From contig NZ_CP152413.1 in NCBI RefSeq assembly GCF_038967635.1, forward strand, positions 9,056,001-9,120,000: DNA of 64,000 bases, in the 5' to 3' direction. How positions within the stretch are numbered: position 1 is the stretch's first letter; the number at the start of each line of letters is the position of its first letter. Shown piece after piece: positions 17,304 through 27,069 of the stretch. The notes beneath the pieces were generated by a model. That model had not been told where the DNA came from, did no database searches, and worked only from the letters and a program-made list of their open reading frames with translations. Made by a program: the position numbers and the translations under genes. This stretch comes from Bradyrhizobium sp. B124. GTDB taxonomy: Bacteria; Pseudomonadota; Alphaproteobacteria; Rhizobiales; Xanthobacteraceae.

Positions 17304-18859
17304 GCGATCCGGCTGCGCCGATTGTCGTAACGCCCGGAACGGTCGGCCTCGATGTGCTCGCGCGCGTGCTCGCCGGCGTACCCATCGTGCTTGATCCGTC
17401 GTTCTGGCCGCGCGTCGAGGCGGCTGCGGCAATCGTGGCGAAAGCGGCGCATATCGACGTTCCCGTGTACGGCATCAATACCGGCTTCGGGAAGTTGGCA
17501 TCAACGCGCATCGCGGCCGACCAGACCGCGCTGCTTCAGCGCAACCTGATCCTGTCGCATTGCTGCGGAGTCGGGCCGGCCACGCCCGAGCCGATCGTGC
17601 GCCTGATGATGGCGTTGAAGGTGATCTCGCTAGGGCGCGGTGCGTCCGGCGTGCGGCGTGATGTGATCGAGCAGTTGCAGGGCATGCTGGCGCGCGGCGT
17701 CTCACCGCTGGTGCCGCAGCAGGGCTCGGTCGGCGCCTCCGGCGACCTGGCGCCGCTCGCCCATATGACCGCCGTCATGATCGGGGAGGGGCAGGCATTC
17801 CTTGAGGCCAAGATCGTGCCGGGTCATGAAGCGCTTGCGGCTGCCGGTCTCGCGCCGTTGACTCTCGGTCCCAAGGAGGGGCTCGCGCTGATCAACGGCA
17901 CGCAGTTTTCGACGGCCTATGCGATTTCCGGCCTGCTGCGCGCGCATCGTCTGGCGTGTGCTGCACTGGTGACTGGTGCGCTGTCGGTCGATGCGGCGAT
18001 GGCCTCCACGGTGCCGTTTCGTCCCGAAATCCAGGCTTTGCGCGGCCATGAGGGGCAGATCGCCGCAGCTGCTGCCTTGACCGCACTGCTCGACGGCAGC
18101 GACATCAGGCAATCGCATCTCGAGGGCGATGAGCGGGTGCAGGACCCGTATTGCCTGCGCTGCCAGCCGCAGGTCGCGGGTGCCGTGCTCGACCTGCTCG
18201 TGCACGCCGCGCGCGTGCTGACCATTGAAGCCAATGCCGTGACGGATAACCCGCTGGTCCTGGTCGATACCGGCGAGATCGTCTCGGGCGGCAATTTTCA
18301 TGCTGAGCCGGTGGCCTTCGCCGCCGACCAGATCGCGTTGGCGCTGTCGGAGATCGGCGCCACCAGCGAGCGCCGGATCGCGACCCTCGTCGATCCCGCC
18401 TTGAACTTCGGCTTGCCGCCGTTCCTGACACCCGAGCCCGGCATCAATTCCGGGTTCATGATCGCCGAGGTGACGGCGGCGGCGCTCTATGCCGAGAACA
18501 AGCAGCGCGCGATGCCGTGCTCGATCGATTCCACGCCGACCAGCGCCAATCAGGAGGATCACGTCTCGATGGCCGCGCATGCCGCGCGCCGGCTGTCCGA
18601 CATGGCCGACAACCTCGCCGCCATCCTCGGCATCGAGCTTCTGGTCGCCGCGCAAGGCATCACGCTGCGCGCGCCGCATGCGACCAGCGCGCCACTCGCT
18701 GCGGTGATCGCCGCGCTGCGCGAGCATGTTCCGGCGCTCGCCGCGGACCGCTACATGGCTGGCGATCTCGCGCGGGCCGCGTCGCTGATCGAAGCCGACG
18801 CGTTGCCGGCCGCTGCGATCGCGGTCCTTTCGTCCGATCCGTTTCCACAACTTGCTTAG
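17300..18859 (+). CDS. hutH: Histidine ammonia-lyase HutH
   Basis: This 519-aa enzyme deaminates L-histidine to trans-urocanate. The autocatalytic MIO cofactor triad A146-S147-G148 lies in [15 protein letters not shown], and [12 protein letters not shown] is near residue 58. It is the usual length for the family. ATG 17300 overlaps the hutI stop; the frame extends upstream to 17126 only within hutI. It is followed 18 bases later by hutU. Confidence 0.96.
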   Translation: MSDPAAPIVVTPGTVGLDVLARVLAGVPIVLDPSFWPRVEAAAAIVAKAAHIDVPVYGINTGFGKLASTRIAADQTALLQRNLILSHCCGVGPATPEPIVRLMMALKVISLGRGASGVRRDVIEQLQGMLARGVSPLVPQQGSVGASGDLAPLAHMTAVMIGEGQAFLEAKIVPGHEALAAAGLAPLTLGPKEGLALINGTQFSTAYAISGLLRAHRLACAALVTGALSVDAAMASTVPFRPEIQALRGHEGQIAAAAALTALLDGSDIRQSHLEGDERVQDPYCLRCQPQVAGAVLDLLVHAARVLTIEANAVTDNPLVLVDTGEIVSGGNFHAEPVAFAADQIALALSEIGATSERRIATLVDPALNFGLPPFLTPEPGINSGFMIAEVTAAALYAENKQRAMPCSIDSTPTSANQEDHVSMAAHAARRLSDMADNLAAILGIELLVAAQGITLRAPHATSAPLAAVIAALREHVPALAADRYMAGDLARAASLIEADALPAAAIAVLSSDPFPQLA

Positions 18860-18877
18860 CCGACAGGGACATCCGTC

Positions 18878-20548
18878 ATGAACCGCCGATTGGATAACGA
18901 ACGCATCATCCGCGCGTCCCGAGGCACCGACATCAGCGCGAAGAGTTGGTTGACGGAAGCGCCGCTGCGCATGCTGATGAACAATCTGGATCCCGATGTC
19001 GCCGAGCGTCCGAGCGAGCTCGTGGTCTATGGCGGCATTGGCCGTGCGGCGCGCGACTGGGAGAGCTTTGATCGGATTGCCGCCTCCTTGCGCAAGCTCG
19101 AAGGCGACCAGACGCTCTTGGTGCAATCCGGCAAACCGGTCGGCATCTTCCGCACCCATGCGGATGCGCCGCGCGTCCTGATCGCGAATTCGAACCTGGT
19201 GCCGCATTGGGCGACGCTCGATCATTTCAACGAGCTCGACCGCCTGGGCCTGATGATGTTCGGCCAGATGACGGCGGGGTCGTGGATCTATATCGGCAGC
19301 CAGGGCATCGTGCAGGGGACCTATGAGACGTTCGTCGAGGTCGGCCGCCGGCACTATGGCGGCAGCCTCGCCGGCAAATGGATCCTCACGGCGGGCCTCG
19401 GCGGCATGGGTGGCGCCCAGCCGCTGGCCGCGACCATGGCCGGCGCCTCGATGCTGGCCGTCGAGTGCCAGCCGAGCCGCATCGAGATGCGGCTGCGCAC
19501 GGGGTACCTAGACCGCCAGGCGACGACGCTCGATGAAGCACTGGCGATCATCGCCGACGCGGCCAAGACCCATAAGCCGGTGTCGGTCGGCCTGCTCGGC
19601 AATGCGGCCGAGATCTTTCCCGAACTGGTGCGCCGCGGCGTGCGCCCGGACATCGTCACCGACCAGACTAGCGCGCACGATCCGATCAACGGTTACCTGC
19701 CGAAGGGATGGACGCTTGCCGATTGGGAAGCGCGGCGCGCGGCTGACCCGAAGGCGGTCGAGGCGGCGGCCAAGACCTCGATGGTCGATCACGTGCAGGC
19801 CATGCTGGATTTCCACGCGCAGGGAATCCCGACGCTCGACTACGGCAACAACATCCGCCAGATGGCCAAGGACATGGGCCTGAAGCAGGCGTTCGACTTT
19901 CCGGGTTTCGTTCCGGCCTATATTCGTCCGCTGTTCTGCCGCGGCGTGGGGCCATTCCGCTGGGCGGCGCTGTCGGGCGACCCCGAGGACATCTTCAAGA
20001 CCGATGCCAAGGTCAAGGAGCTGATGCCCAATGATGGCCATTTGCACAACTGGCTCGACATGGCGAAGGCGCGCATCAAGTTTCAGGGGCTGCCGGCGCG
20101 GATTTGCTGGGTCGGTCTCGGCGACCGCCATCGGCTTGGCCTTGCCTTCAACGAGATGGTGGCGCGCGGCGAGCTCAAGGCGCCGATCGTGATCGGCCGC
20201 GATCATCTCGACAGCGGATCGGTGGCAAGCCCGAACCGCGAGACCGAGGCGATGCGCGACGGCTCGGACGCGGTGTCCGATTGGCCGCTGCTCAACGCGC
20301 TACTGAACTGCGCGAGCGGGGCCACCTGGGTGTCGCTGCACCACGGCGGCGGCGTCGGCATCGGCTATTCGCAGCACGCCGGCATGGTGATCGTCGCGGA
20401 CGGCACGCCGGAGGCGGCGCGCCGGCTCGAACGCGTGCTGTGGAACGACCCGGCGACGGGGGTCATGCGCCACGCCGACGCCGGCTATGAAACGGCGATC
20501 GAATGCGCCCAGGCCAACGGTCTCGATCTGCCGAGCTTGCGCGGGTGA
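18878..20548 (+). CDS. hutU: Urocanate hydratase HutU
   Basis: This 556-aa NAD-dependent hydratase converts urocanate to imidazolone propionate. The family-wide N-terminus ([26 protein letters not shown]), the NAD-binding glycine region ([14 protein letters not shown]) and the C-terminal [15 protein letters not shown] motif are all present at normal length. It is the last hut gene; a strong hairpin follows the stop. Confidence 0.97.
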   Translation: MNRRLDNERIIRASRGTDISAKSWLTEAPLRMLMNNLDPDVAERPSELVVYGGIGRAARDWESFDRIAASLRKLEGDQTLLVQSGKPVGIFRTHADAPRVLIANSNLVPHWATLDHFNELDRLGLMMFGQMTAGSWIYIGSQGIVQGTYETFVEVGRRHYGGSLAGKWILTAGLGGMGGAQPLAATMAGASMLAVECQPSRIEMRLRTGYLDRQATTLDEALAIIADAAKTHKPVSVGLLGNAAEIFPELVRRGVRPDIVTDQTSAHDPINGYLPKGWTLADWEARRAADPKAVEAAAKTSMVDHVQAMLDFHAQGIPTLDYGNNIRQMAKDMGLKQAFDFPGFVPAYIRPLFCRGVGPFRWAALSGDPEDIFKTDAKVKELMPNDGHLHNWLDMAKARIKFQGLPARICWVGLGDRHRLGLAFNEMVARGELKAPIVIGRDHLDSGSVASPNRETEAMRDGSDAVSDWPLLNALLNCASGATWVSLHHGGGVGIGYSQHAGMVIVADGTPEAARRLERVLWNDPATGVMRHADAGYETAIECAQANGLDLPSLRG

Positions 20549-20554
20549 GATGAC

Positions 20555-20590
20555 GTTGGCGAGAAGCCACTGATGGCGGTTCTCGCCGAC
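20555..20590. terminator. Bidirectional terminator hairpin between hutU and an orphan binding-protein gene
   Basis: GTTGGCGAGAA (20555-20565) pairs with TTCTCGCCGAC (20580-20590), an 11-bp stem with one G-U pair and a 14-base loop. It fills the gap between two convergent stop codons. The AA/TT at the stem base gives limited U-content in either direction. Confidence 0.65.
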
Positions 20591-20595
20591 CCGGC

Positions 20596-21807
20596 TCAAT
20601 CGGCCGACAGCGGCTCGCCGGTCAGCGACCAGCTCTCGCCATCAAACGTCGCGATCCGCAGGGTTCTGAACGGCGTGTAGTCGCCGGGCCGGGTGCTGAT
20701 CGAGACGCCCGGGAGCATCATCGGCAGTCGCTCGCCGCCGAGCGACATCGCCTGCTTGATCAGGTTTTCGCGGGTCAGATCGTCGCCGCATTTGCGCAAG
20801 GCCAGCTCCACGGCGTGCACATTCATATAGGCAACGAGCACGGAATAGTCGTCCGGGTTGGCCGAAGCTGCGTACGTCTTCAGGAAATCCTTGTAGGCCT
20901 TGACCTCGTCGTCATTGGCCCAGGCCGGGTCGCCCGGCTGCTTGAGGAATTGCGTGGTGACCAGCCCCTTCGATGCCTCGAGGCCCGCGGGCTTCAGGAT
21001 GGTTTCGACCGATGCCGTGGAGCCGCCGATCACGTGCAGCGGCTTCCAGCCGAGCTCGTAGACCTTGCGGATCGATTGCGCGGCGGCCTTCGACGACGAC
21101 TGCTCGATCAGCGTGTCGACGCCGGCGGCCTTCAGCTGGACGATCTGCGAGTCGATCGTCGGGTCGGCAAGTTCATAGGAGGCCTGCGCGACGATCAGCT
21201 CGGCCTTCGGACCGAGACCGGCGCGGAGGCCTTGGAGATAGTCCTTGCCGTAGTCGTCATTCTGGTAGAGCACGCCGATCCTGGCGTCGGGCTTTGTGCG
21301 CAGGATGTATTTGGCGACAACGCGGCCTTCGGTTTCGAAGTCCGGATAGAGCGGGATCGTCCACGGGAACGTCTTGGGATCGTTGAAGCGGCGTCCTCCG
21401 GCGGTGATGAAGAGCTGCGGCACCTGCTTGCCGTTGAGGTATTTCTGGATCGCGACGTTGGGCGCGGTGCCGATCGTGCCCACCTCGGCCAGTATACCGA
21501 CGCCTTCGATCAGCTTGCGGGATTGCTCGACCGCCTTCGGCGCGCTGTAGGCGTTGTCGAGCTGGGTGAAGTTGATCTTGCGGCCGTTGATGCCGCCCTT
21601 CGAATTCAGCATCTCGAAATAGCCGACCACGGCGCGCCCGGCGCCGGCGCCGAAGGCGGAGGCGGGGCCGCTCAGCGGCGTCGATTGGCCGAGCTTGATC
21701 TCGGTGTCGCTGGCGCCGGGTCCATAGGCTTTCTGCGCGTAGGCAGGCGCCGCCAGCAGGGCTGACAGCGCGACGGCCGCCAACGCCCGGTCGATGATGT
21801 GCTTCAA
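20596..21807 (-). CDS. LivK-type ABC substrate-binding protein without adjacent permease
   Basis: This 403-aa periplasmic protein has a signal peptide ending at APAYA-QK and a type-1 periplasmic binding fold (IKLGQSTPLSGPASAFG; VLYQNDDYGKDYLQG). The initiator is TTG at 21807, supported by GGGAGG seven bases upstream. It lies 45 bases behind the acyl-CoA dehydrogenase gene on the same strand, so it probably delivers a carboxylic or aromatic substrate of that pathway. No permease or ATPase is adjacent; it must borrow those of another importer. Confidence 0.88.
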   Translation of the reverse strand: MKHIIDRALAAVALSALLAAPAYAQKAYGPGASDTEIKLGQSTPLSGPASAFGAGAGRAVVGYFEMLNSKGGINGRKINFTQLDNAYSAPKAVEQSRKLIEGVGILAEVGTIGTAPNVAIQKYLNGKQVPQLFITAGGRRFNDPKTFPWTIPLYPDFETEGRVVAKYILRTKPDARIGVLYQNDDYGKDYLQGLRAGLGPKAELIVAQASYELADPTIDSQIVQLKAAGVDTLIEQSSSKAAAQSIRKVYELGWKPLHVIGGSTASVETILKPAGLEASKGLVTTQFLKQPGDPAWANDDEVKAYKDFLKTYAASANPDDYSVLVAYMNVHAVELALRKCGDDLTRENLIKQAMSLGGERLPMMLPGVSISTRPGDYTPFRTLRIATFDGESWSLTGEPLSAD

Positions 21808-21852
21808 GGTCGTTCCTCCCTGTAATTCGTTTCTTGTTGCAATCGATCTGCG

Positions 21853-22992
21853 CTAGCGCAGCAGCTCGCGGGCGATCACCACGCGCTGGATCTGGTTGGT
21901 GCCTTCGAAGATCTGGGTCAGCTTGGCGTCGCGCATCATGCGTTCGACCGGGTAGTCCATGGTGTAGCCGTAGCCGCCGAAGATCTGGACCGCGTCGGTC
22001 GTGACCTTCATGGCCATGTCGCTGCCGACGCATTTGGCCATGCTGGCAAGCACGTTGAGCCGCTTCCAGTCGCCGGCATCGCCGGCGCGGGCGCATTCAT
22101 AGACCAGCGCACGGGCTGCCTCGATCTGCATCGCCATGTCGGCGAGCATGAACTGCACGCCCTGGAACTCGGCGATCGGCTGCTTGAACTGCTTGCGCTC
22201 CTTGGCGTAGGCGATGCAGGCATCGAGCGCGCCTTGCGCGAGGCCGACCGACTGGGCGCCGATGGTCGGGCGGTTGAGGTCGAGCGCACGCATCGACGCG
22301 CGAAAGCCCTTGCCTTCCTCGCCGACGAGGTTTTCGGCCGGCACCCGGACATTGTCGAAGAAGATCGGGGTGTTGGGCGCGCCGCGAAAGCCCATCTTGC
22401 GCTCGTGGCGGCCGAACGTAATGCCCGGCATCTTCTTCGGCTCGACGATGAAGGCGCTGATTCCATCGGCGCCGGCGCCGTCACTGGTTCGCGCCATCAC
22501 CACGATGTAGTCGGCGACGACGCCGTAGCTGCACCACTGCTTGCGGCCGTTCAGGACATAGCTGTCACCGTCCTTCCGGGCGCGGGTGTTGAGCGCGGCG
22601 ACGTCGGAGCCGGCCTGTGGCTCGGAGATCGCGATCGCCGTGATCACGCCGCCCTGGGCGATGATCGGCAAATACTTCTGGCGCTGCTCTTCCGAACCGA
22701 AATGCAGCAGCGGCATGATGAACATGGTGTTGAGGGCCGCGATCGATGCGCAGGCGGGCGAGACCTTCGAGATCTCCTCGCGCGCGATGCAGGCCATGGT
22801 GAGGTTGCCGTTCGGGCCGCCATAGCGCTCCGGCACCCAGAGCTGCATCAGCCCCATCTCGCCGAACAGCTTGACCAGCTCGAGCGGGAAGCGGTCGGTC
22901 TCGTCGATTTCGGCGGCGATCGGCGCCACGTGTCTGGCGACCATCCTGCGCAAATTGTCGCGGAAGGCGACCTGCTCCTCGGAAAAACTCAT
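21853..22992 (-). CDS. Acyl-CoA dehydrogenase
   Basis: This 379-aa FAD flavoprotein introduces an alpha-beta double bond in an acyl-CoA. The family blocks are [24 protein letters not shown] (a slightly variant substrate-site strand), [16 protein letters not shown] and the C-terminal [23 protein letters not shown] 22992 is the natural N-terminus ([14 protein letters not shown]). It is divergent from the GntR regulator at 23075 and probably repressed by it. The chain type of the substrate is not evident. Confidence 0.93.
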   Translation of the reverse strand: MSFSEEQVAFRDNLRRMVARHVAPIAAEIDETDRFPLELVKLFGEMGLMQLWVPERYGGPNGNLTMACIAREEISKVSPACASIAALNTMFIMPLLHFGSEEQRQKYLPIIAQGGVITAIAISEPQAGSDVAALNTRARKDGDSYVLNGRKQWCSYGVVADYIVVMARTSDGAGADGISAFIVEPKKMPGITFGRHERKMGFRGAPNTPIFFDNVRVPAENLVGEEGKGFRASMRALDLNRPTIGAQSVGLAQGALDACIAYAKERKQFKQPIAEFQGVQFMLADMAMQIEAARALVYECARAGDAGDWKRLNVLASMAKCVGSDMAMKVTTDAVQIFGGYGYTMDYPVERMMRDAKLTQIFEGTNQIQRVVIARELLR

Positions 22993-23045
22993 ATGGACTC
23001 CCCGTCTGTTTTCTTTGCCGGAAGCCAAAAAAGGGGCTTCCATTG

Positions 23046-23060
23046 AATGGGTGATCCATT
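23046..23060. promoter_or_regulatory. Inverted repeat between divergent acyl-CoA dehydrogenase and gntR genes
   Basis: AATGG-GTGAT-CCATT is an inverted repeat with a 5-base spacer in the 82-base divergent gap. It resembles the short TGG-N5-CCA style sites bound by FadR-subfamily GntR proteins. The regulator encoded 15 bases away is the obvious ligand-responsive candidate; this is inference. Confidence 0.5.
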
Positions 23061-23074
23061 TAATAATTCACCGC

Positions 23075-23941
23075 ATGAGCACCAAGTCAAGCCCTCGCGC
23101 GCCGCAGCGCCCCCGCACCGCCTCGCCGAACCGGCGCGAGCGGGTCACCGATCTCCGTGTCGCGGGCTCCGCGGCCACGCCGACATTCAAGCCGATCCAT
23201 ACCCGGCGGACGTTCGAGGAGATCTGCGAGCGCATTCGCGAGCAACTGGCGCTGGGCGTGCTGAAGCCCGGCGACAAGCTGCCGGCCGAGCGCGAACTCG
23301 CCCAGCAGCTCGGCGTCAGCCGCAATGTGCTGCGGGAAGCGCTGCGCAGCCTGGAGATGGCCGGCGTGTTGCGGCTGCAGAAGGGTGTCAAGGGCGGCGC
23401 CTTCATCCAGCAGGGCGACACCCGGCGCATGAACGAGGTCATGCGCGACATGCTGAGCCTCGGGACGATATCGGTGCGGGAATTGTCGGAAGCGCGGGTG
23501 CACGTCCTCGACCTCGTGGTGCAGCTGGCCTGTGCAAATGCGCGGCGCGCCGACCTCGATGCGCTGGAAGCCAATATCGAGCGGACCGAGCTTGCGACGA
23601 AGGAAGGCCGGCTGCTCGATCGGGTCGAATGCTCGCGCGAGTTCTACAAGCTGCTCGCGGCCTCGACCGGCAACAAGGTGATCGCGATGATCGTGGACTC
23701 GGTCACCGAGATCCACATGCGCTTCGTCTATGCCAAGGTCGCTTCCAGCGGGGTCGCGATGGCACGGCTGGCCGAGAAGCGGCGGCAATTCCTGGCGGCG
23801 CTGAACGAACGAGACGTGGCGTTGGCAAGCCGGCTGCTGCGGTCGCATCTCGAATCCGTGCAGCGCATGCTGGAGCAGGATCCGGGAGCCATGTCGCTTC
23901 ATGTCGCATTGGCCGACGTGCAGCCCGGGCTGCGCCGGTAG
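23075..23941 (+). CDS. GntR-family (FadR subfamily) transcriptional regulator
   Basis: This 288-aa regulator has an N-terminal winged helix at about 45-115 (EEICERIREQLALGVLKPGD, LPAERELAQQLGVSRNVLRE, SLEMAGVLRLQKGVKGG) and a helical FCD ligand domain at about 130-275. The first 40 residues are basic and low complexity. ATG 23075 is the first codon giving a GntR N-terminus. It is divergent from the acyl-CoA dehydrogenase and upstream of a beta-oxidation-like operon, so it probably senses an acyl-CoA or organic-acid intermediate of that pathway. Confidence 0.92.
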   Translation: MSTKSSPRAPQRPRTASPNRRERVTDLRVAGSAATPTFKPIHTRRTFEEICERIREQLALGVLKPGDKLPAERELAQQLGVSRNVLREALRSLEMAGVLRLQKGVKGGAFIQQGDTRRMNEVMRDMLSLGTISVRELSEARVHVLDLVVQLACANARRADLDALEANIERTELATKEGRLLDRVECSREFYKLLAASTGNKVIAMIVDSVTEIHMRFVYAKVASSGVAMARLAEKRRQFLAALNERDVALASRLLRSHLESVQRMLEQDPGAMSLHVALADVQPGLRR

Positions 23942-23997
23942 CGCGCCGCGCCGGCGAATAGATCAATACTCAAACAGCAATAACAATGGAGGCAAAC

Positions 23998-24807
23998 GTG
24001 TCCAACTACGCCAAGTATGAATGCCTGAAGGTCGAAGTCGCGGACAAGGTCGCGACCGTGACCTTGTATCGCCCAGAGGCGCGCAACGCCATCAACCAGA
24101 AGCTGATCCGCGAGCTGCGGACGATCTGGGACGACCTCGCCGACGACCACGCCGTCAATGCCGTGGTGCTGACCGGCGCCGGCGACTTCTTCAGCGTCGG
24201 CGGTGACGTAAAGGCGATGTCGGAGCGGCCGGGCGGCGACGTGCTCGAGGAGGGCGAGGTCCACGATCCCATGATCAGCCGGCGCGGCGTCACCCGCCAG
24301 CTCGAGCTCGACAAGCCGATCATTGCGGCGATCAACGGCGACGCCATCGGCCTGGCGGCGACCCATGCGCTGCTCTGCGACATCACCGTGATGGCCGAAG
24401 ATGCCCGGATCGGCGACACCCACGTCTCGCGCGTCGGCCTGGTCGCGGGCGATGGCGGCACGGTGATCTGGCCCTTGCTGATCGGCATCAACAAAGCCAA
24501 GGAATTCCTGATCCGCGGCACACTGCTGAAGGGCAAGGAGGCGGAGCGGATCGGGCTGGTCAACCATGTCGCGCCGCGCGCTGAGGTGTTGGCCAAGGCC
24601 CGCGAGATTGCGGTCGAGCTCGCCAACGGTCCGACCTGGGCCATTCGCTGGACCAAGCTGTCGATCAACCAGATCGTCAAGGAGCGCGTGAACATGCTGC
24701 TCGAGGCCTCGATGGCGCTGGAGCAGGTGACGTTCGAGACCGCCGACCACAAGGAAGCGACTATGTCGTTCAAGGAGAAGCGCAAGCCCAAGTTCGGCCA
24801 GGCGTAG
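23998..24807 (+). CDS. Enoyl-CoA hydratase/isomerase family protein
   Basis: This 269-aa crotonase-fold protein acts on an enoyl-CoA or related thioester. Crotonase blocks are visible: YRPEARNAINQKLIRELR, GAGDFFSVGGDVKAM (oxyanion-hole region), and AAINGDAIGLAATHALLCDI. I choose GTG 23998, which has GGAGG five bases upstream; the in-frame ATG at 23986 overlaps that ribosome site. It is the first enzyme gene after gntR, followed 14 bases later by the tandem acyl-CoA dehydrogenase. Confidence 0.92.
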   Translation: MSNYAKYECLKVEVADKVATVTLYRPEARNAINQKLIRELRTIWDDLADDHAVNAVVLTGAGDFFSVGGDVKAMSERPGGDVLEEGEVHDPMISRRGVTRQLELDKPIIAAINGDAIGLAATHALLCDITVMAEDARIGDTHVSRVGLVAGDGGTVIWPLLIGINKAKEFLIRGTLLKGKEAERIGLVNHVAPRAEVLAKAREIAVELANGPTWAIRWTKLSINQIVKERVNMLLEASMALEQVTFETADHKEATMSFKEKRKPKFGQA

Positions 24808-24821
24808 CTCGGGGCCGGGCC

Positions 24822-27059
24822 ATGGCCGCGATCGAAGCGTCGAATGACGATGTCGCAGGGATGCTGCGCGACTCCTTGCGCGGGTTCCTTGACGAGCATT
24901 GGCGTCCGCGCGGCGCAACGGCGTCGTCAACGCCGGACGAGGTGTCGACGATCTGGCGCAGGCTGGTCGGGCAGGGTGTTGCCGCGCTCGGCGCGACGAG
25001 CGGCGAGGGCGGGCTCGCCGAGATCCTCGTTGTCGTGGCGGAGCTCGGCCGGGCCGGGTGTCCGGCGCCGATGTGGTCTGCGGCGCTCGCCAATCTTGCG
25101 ATCGCCGGATCGCAGGACGACGTCGTGGTGGATCTGCTGGAGCGGCTGCATTCCGGGAAGGCGATCGTCGCCTTCTCGTTCGGGGCGCTGGATCGCGATC
25201 CGGAGGCGGGCTCGGTTGAGGTCACGGACCTCAAGGCAACGGGCGTGCTTCGCTTTGTCGAGGCGGCCGGTGGCGCCACGCATCTTCTGGTCGTGCTCGA
25301 TCAGGCCCATCTTGCGCTGATCGATCTTGACGGTCCCGGTGTCGAATGCGTCGCGACCCGCGCGATGGGGGCGTGGGGACTCTCCGAGGTCAGGCTGAAC
25401 GCAGCGCCGTTCACGCGCATTCCCGTCGGGACGGTCGATCTGGACGACCTCCGCATCAAGGGCAAAGCGGCGTTGACCGCGCGCGCTTACGGCGCTGCGC
25501 GGCGTGCGTTTGAGCTGGCCGTGGACTACGCCAGGGAGCGGCACCAGTTCGGACAACCGATCGGCAAGTTCCAGGCGATCCAGCACAAGCTGGCCAACTG
25601 CCTGATCGCGCTCGAAGGCGTCAGGCTGATCCTCGAGCATACCGCCAGACTGCATGATGGCGGCGACGACGACTGGCGCTACTTCGCCGATTGCGCATCG
25701 GCGTTCTCCGGCAATGCGCTGCGGCAGGTCTCGCTGGAGACGCAGCATACATTCGGTGCGATCGGCTATGCCGAGGAGCACGAGGCGCCGATCCATTTCA
25801 AGCGCGTGCACCTCGATACGATCGCGCTCGGCGGCGCCTCGGATGCAAAGCGCAGACTTGCCGAGCGACTGCTGGATGCGGGCGGCGCCGGGCTGCCGCA
25901 ATATGACCTCGGGTCCGCCGGAAATGCGCTTCGCGAGCAGGTCCGGCGCTGGCTCGAACAGAACTGGACCGGAGATACCAAGCAGGCGTTCGACCAGAGG
26001 CCTTTCGCCAAGCGCGAGTTCGATGCGAGCTTCGCCCGAGATATCGGCGAGACCGGGTGGATTGGGCTCGGATGGCCGGAGCAGTTCGGCGGCCAGGCAC
26101 GCTCTCCGCTGGAGCAGATCGCCTTCATGGAGACGATGGAGCGGGGCGAAGCACCACGGATCGGTGCGGCGATCCAGGCTAATGCGCTGATGATGTTCGG
26201 CACCTCAGAGCAGCAGCAAAGATATCTTCCGGAAATCCTGCGCGGCGAAGCCATGCACGGCATGGGTTATAGCGAGCCGCAAGCGGGCTCGGACCTCGCG
26301 GCGCTGCGCACCAGTGCGATCAGGGACGGCGAGCACTGGGTGATCAACGGCCAGAAGATCTGGACCACCACCTGGTGGGGCAAATACATGTTCCTCGCCG
26401 CGCGGACCGACAAGGATGCAAAGCCGCCGCACGCCGGCATCAGCATGTTCATCGTGCCGATGGATGCGCCGGGCATCACCATCCGTCCATCTGTCACCAT
26501 GTATGACGGCACCTTTGCCAACATCTTCTACGACAATGTCCGGATCCCCGCCGAGAATCTTGTTGGCGAGGTCAATGGCGGCTGGAAGGTGCTGACCGGC
26601 GCGCTGGCCTTCGAGCGAGGGTTGGTCGGTGGCGGGATCGTCCTGAAGGTCGCACACGCCTTTGAGCAGCTGCGTGCACACGTAATGACCAAGGAGGGCG
26701 ATCGGTCTCTGGCCGATGACCCCATCGTCCGCGACAGGATGGCGACCCTGGCATCCGAGATCGAAATCGGCCGTCTCTTGATGATGCATTGTGCCGAGCT
26801 CGCAGCCGACGGCATGACTCCGCCGGAGTATGGCGCGATCAGCAAGGTGTTCTCCGGAGAGCTGATGGAGCGTTTCGGAGAGGCCGCGCTCGACATTCTC
26901 GGGATGCGCGCCGCGCTGTCCGAACAGATGCCGGGCGCGATCGACAACGGCCGCTTCGAGCAGAACCTGCGGCATTCGCTGATGTGGGTCATCAGCATCG
27001 GGACCAACGAGATTCAGCGCAGCCTGATCGCGCAACGCGCGCTCGGGCTGCCGAGATAG
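24822..27059 (+). CDS. Tandem (two-domain) acyl-CoA dehydrogenase
   Basis: This 745-aa protein contains two acyl-CoA dehydrogenase units in one chain. The N-terminal half (about 1-355) is weakly conserved at its front and ends with the helical block YARERHQFGQPIGKFQAIQ. The C-terminal half (about 365-745) is a complete unit with [27 protein letters not shown] and the closing SIGTNEIQRSLIAQRALGLP. The frame is unbroken through the linker near residue 355, so this is a real fusion. In related catabolic clusters such pairs exist as separate alpha/beta subunits acting on bulky acyl-CoAs such as steroid side chains. The substrate here is unknown. Confidence 0.9.
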   Translation: MAAIEASNDDVAGMLRDSLRGFLDEHWRPRGATASSTPDEVSTIWRRLVGQGVAALGATSGEGGLAEILVVVAELGRAGCPAPMWSAALANLAIAGSQDDVVVDLLERLHSGKAIVAFSFGALDRDPEAGSVEVTDLKATGVLRFVEAAGGATHLLVVLDQAHLALIDLDGPGVECVATRAMGAWGLSEVRLNAAPFTRIPVGTVDLDDLRIKGKAALTARAYGAARRAFELAVDYARERHQFGQPIGKFQAIQHKLANCLIALEGVRLILEHTARLHDGGDDDWRYFADCASAFSGNALRQVSLETQHTFGAIGYAEEHEAPIHFKRVHLDTIALGGASDAKRRLAERLLDAGGAGLPQYDLGSAGNALREQVRRWLEQNWTGDTKQAFDQRPFAKREFDASFARDIGETGWIGLGWPEQFGGQARSPLEQIAFMETMERGEAPRIGAAIQANALMMFGTSEQQQRYLPEILRGEAMHGMGYSEPQAGSDLAALRTSAIRDGEHWVINGQKIWTTTWWGKYMFLAARTDKDAKPPHAGISMFIVPMDAPGITIRPSVTMYDGTFANIFYDNVRIPAENLVGEVNGGWKVLTGALAFERGLVGGGIVLKVAHAFEQLRAHVMTKEGDRSLADDPIVRDRMATLASEIEIGRLLMMHCAELAADGMTPPEYGAISKVFSGELMERFGEAALDILGMRAALSEQMPGAIDNGRFEQNLRHSLMWVISIGTNEIQRSLIAQRALGLPR

Positions 27060-27069
27060 GAGAGATCGG

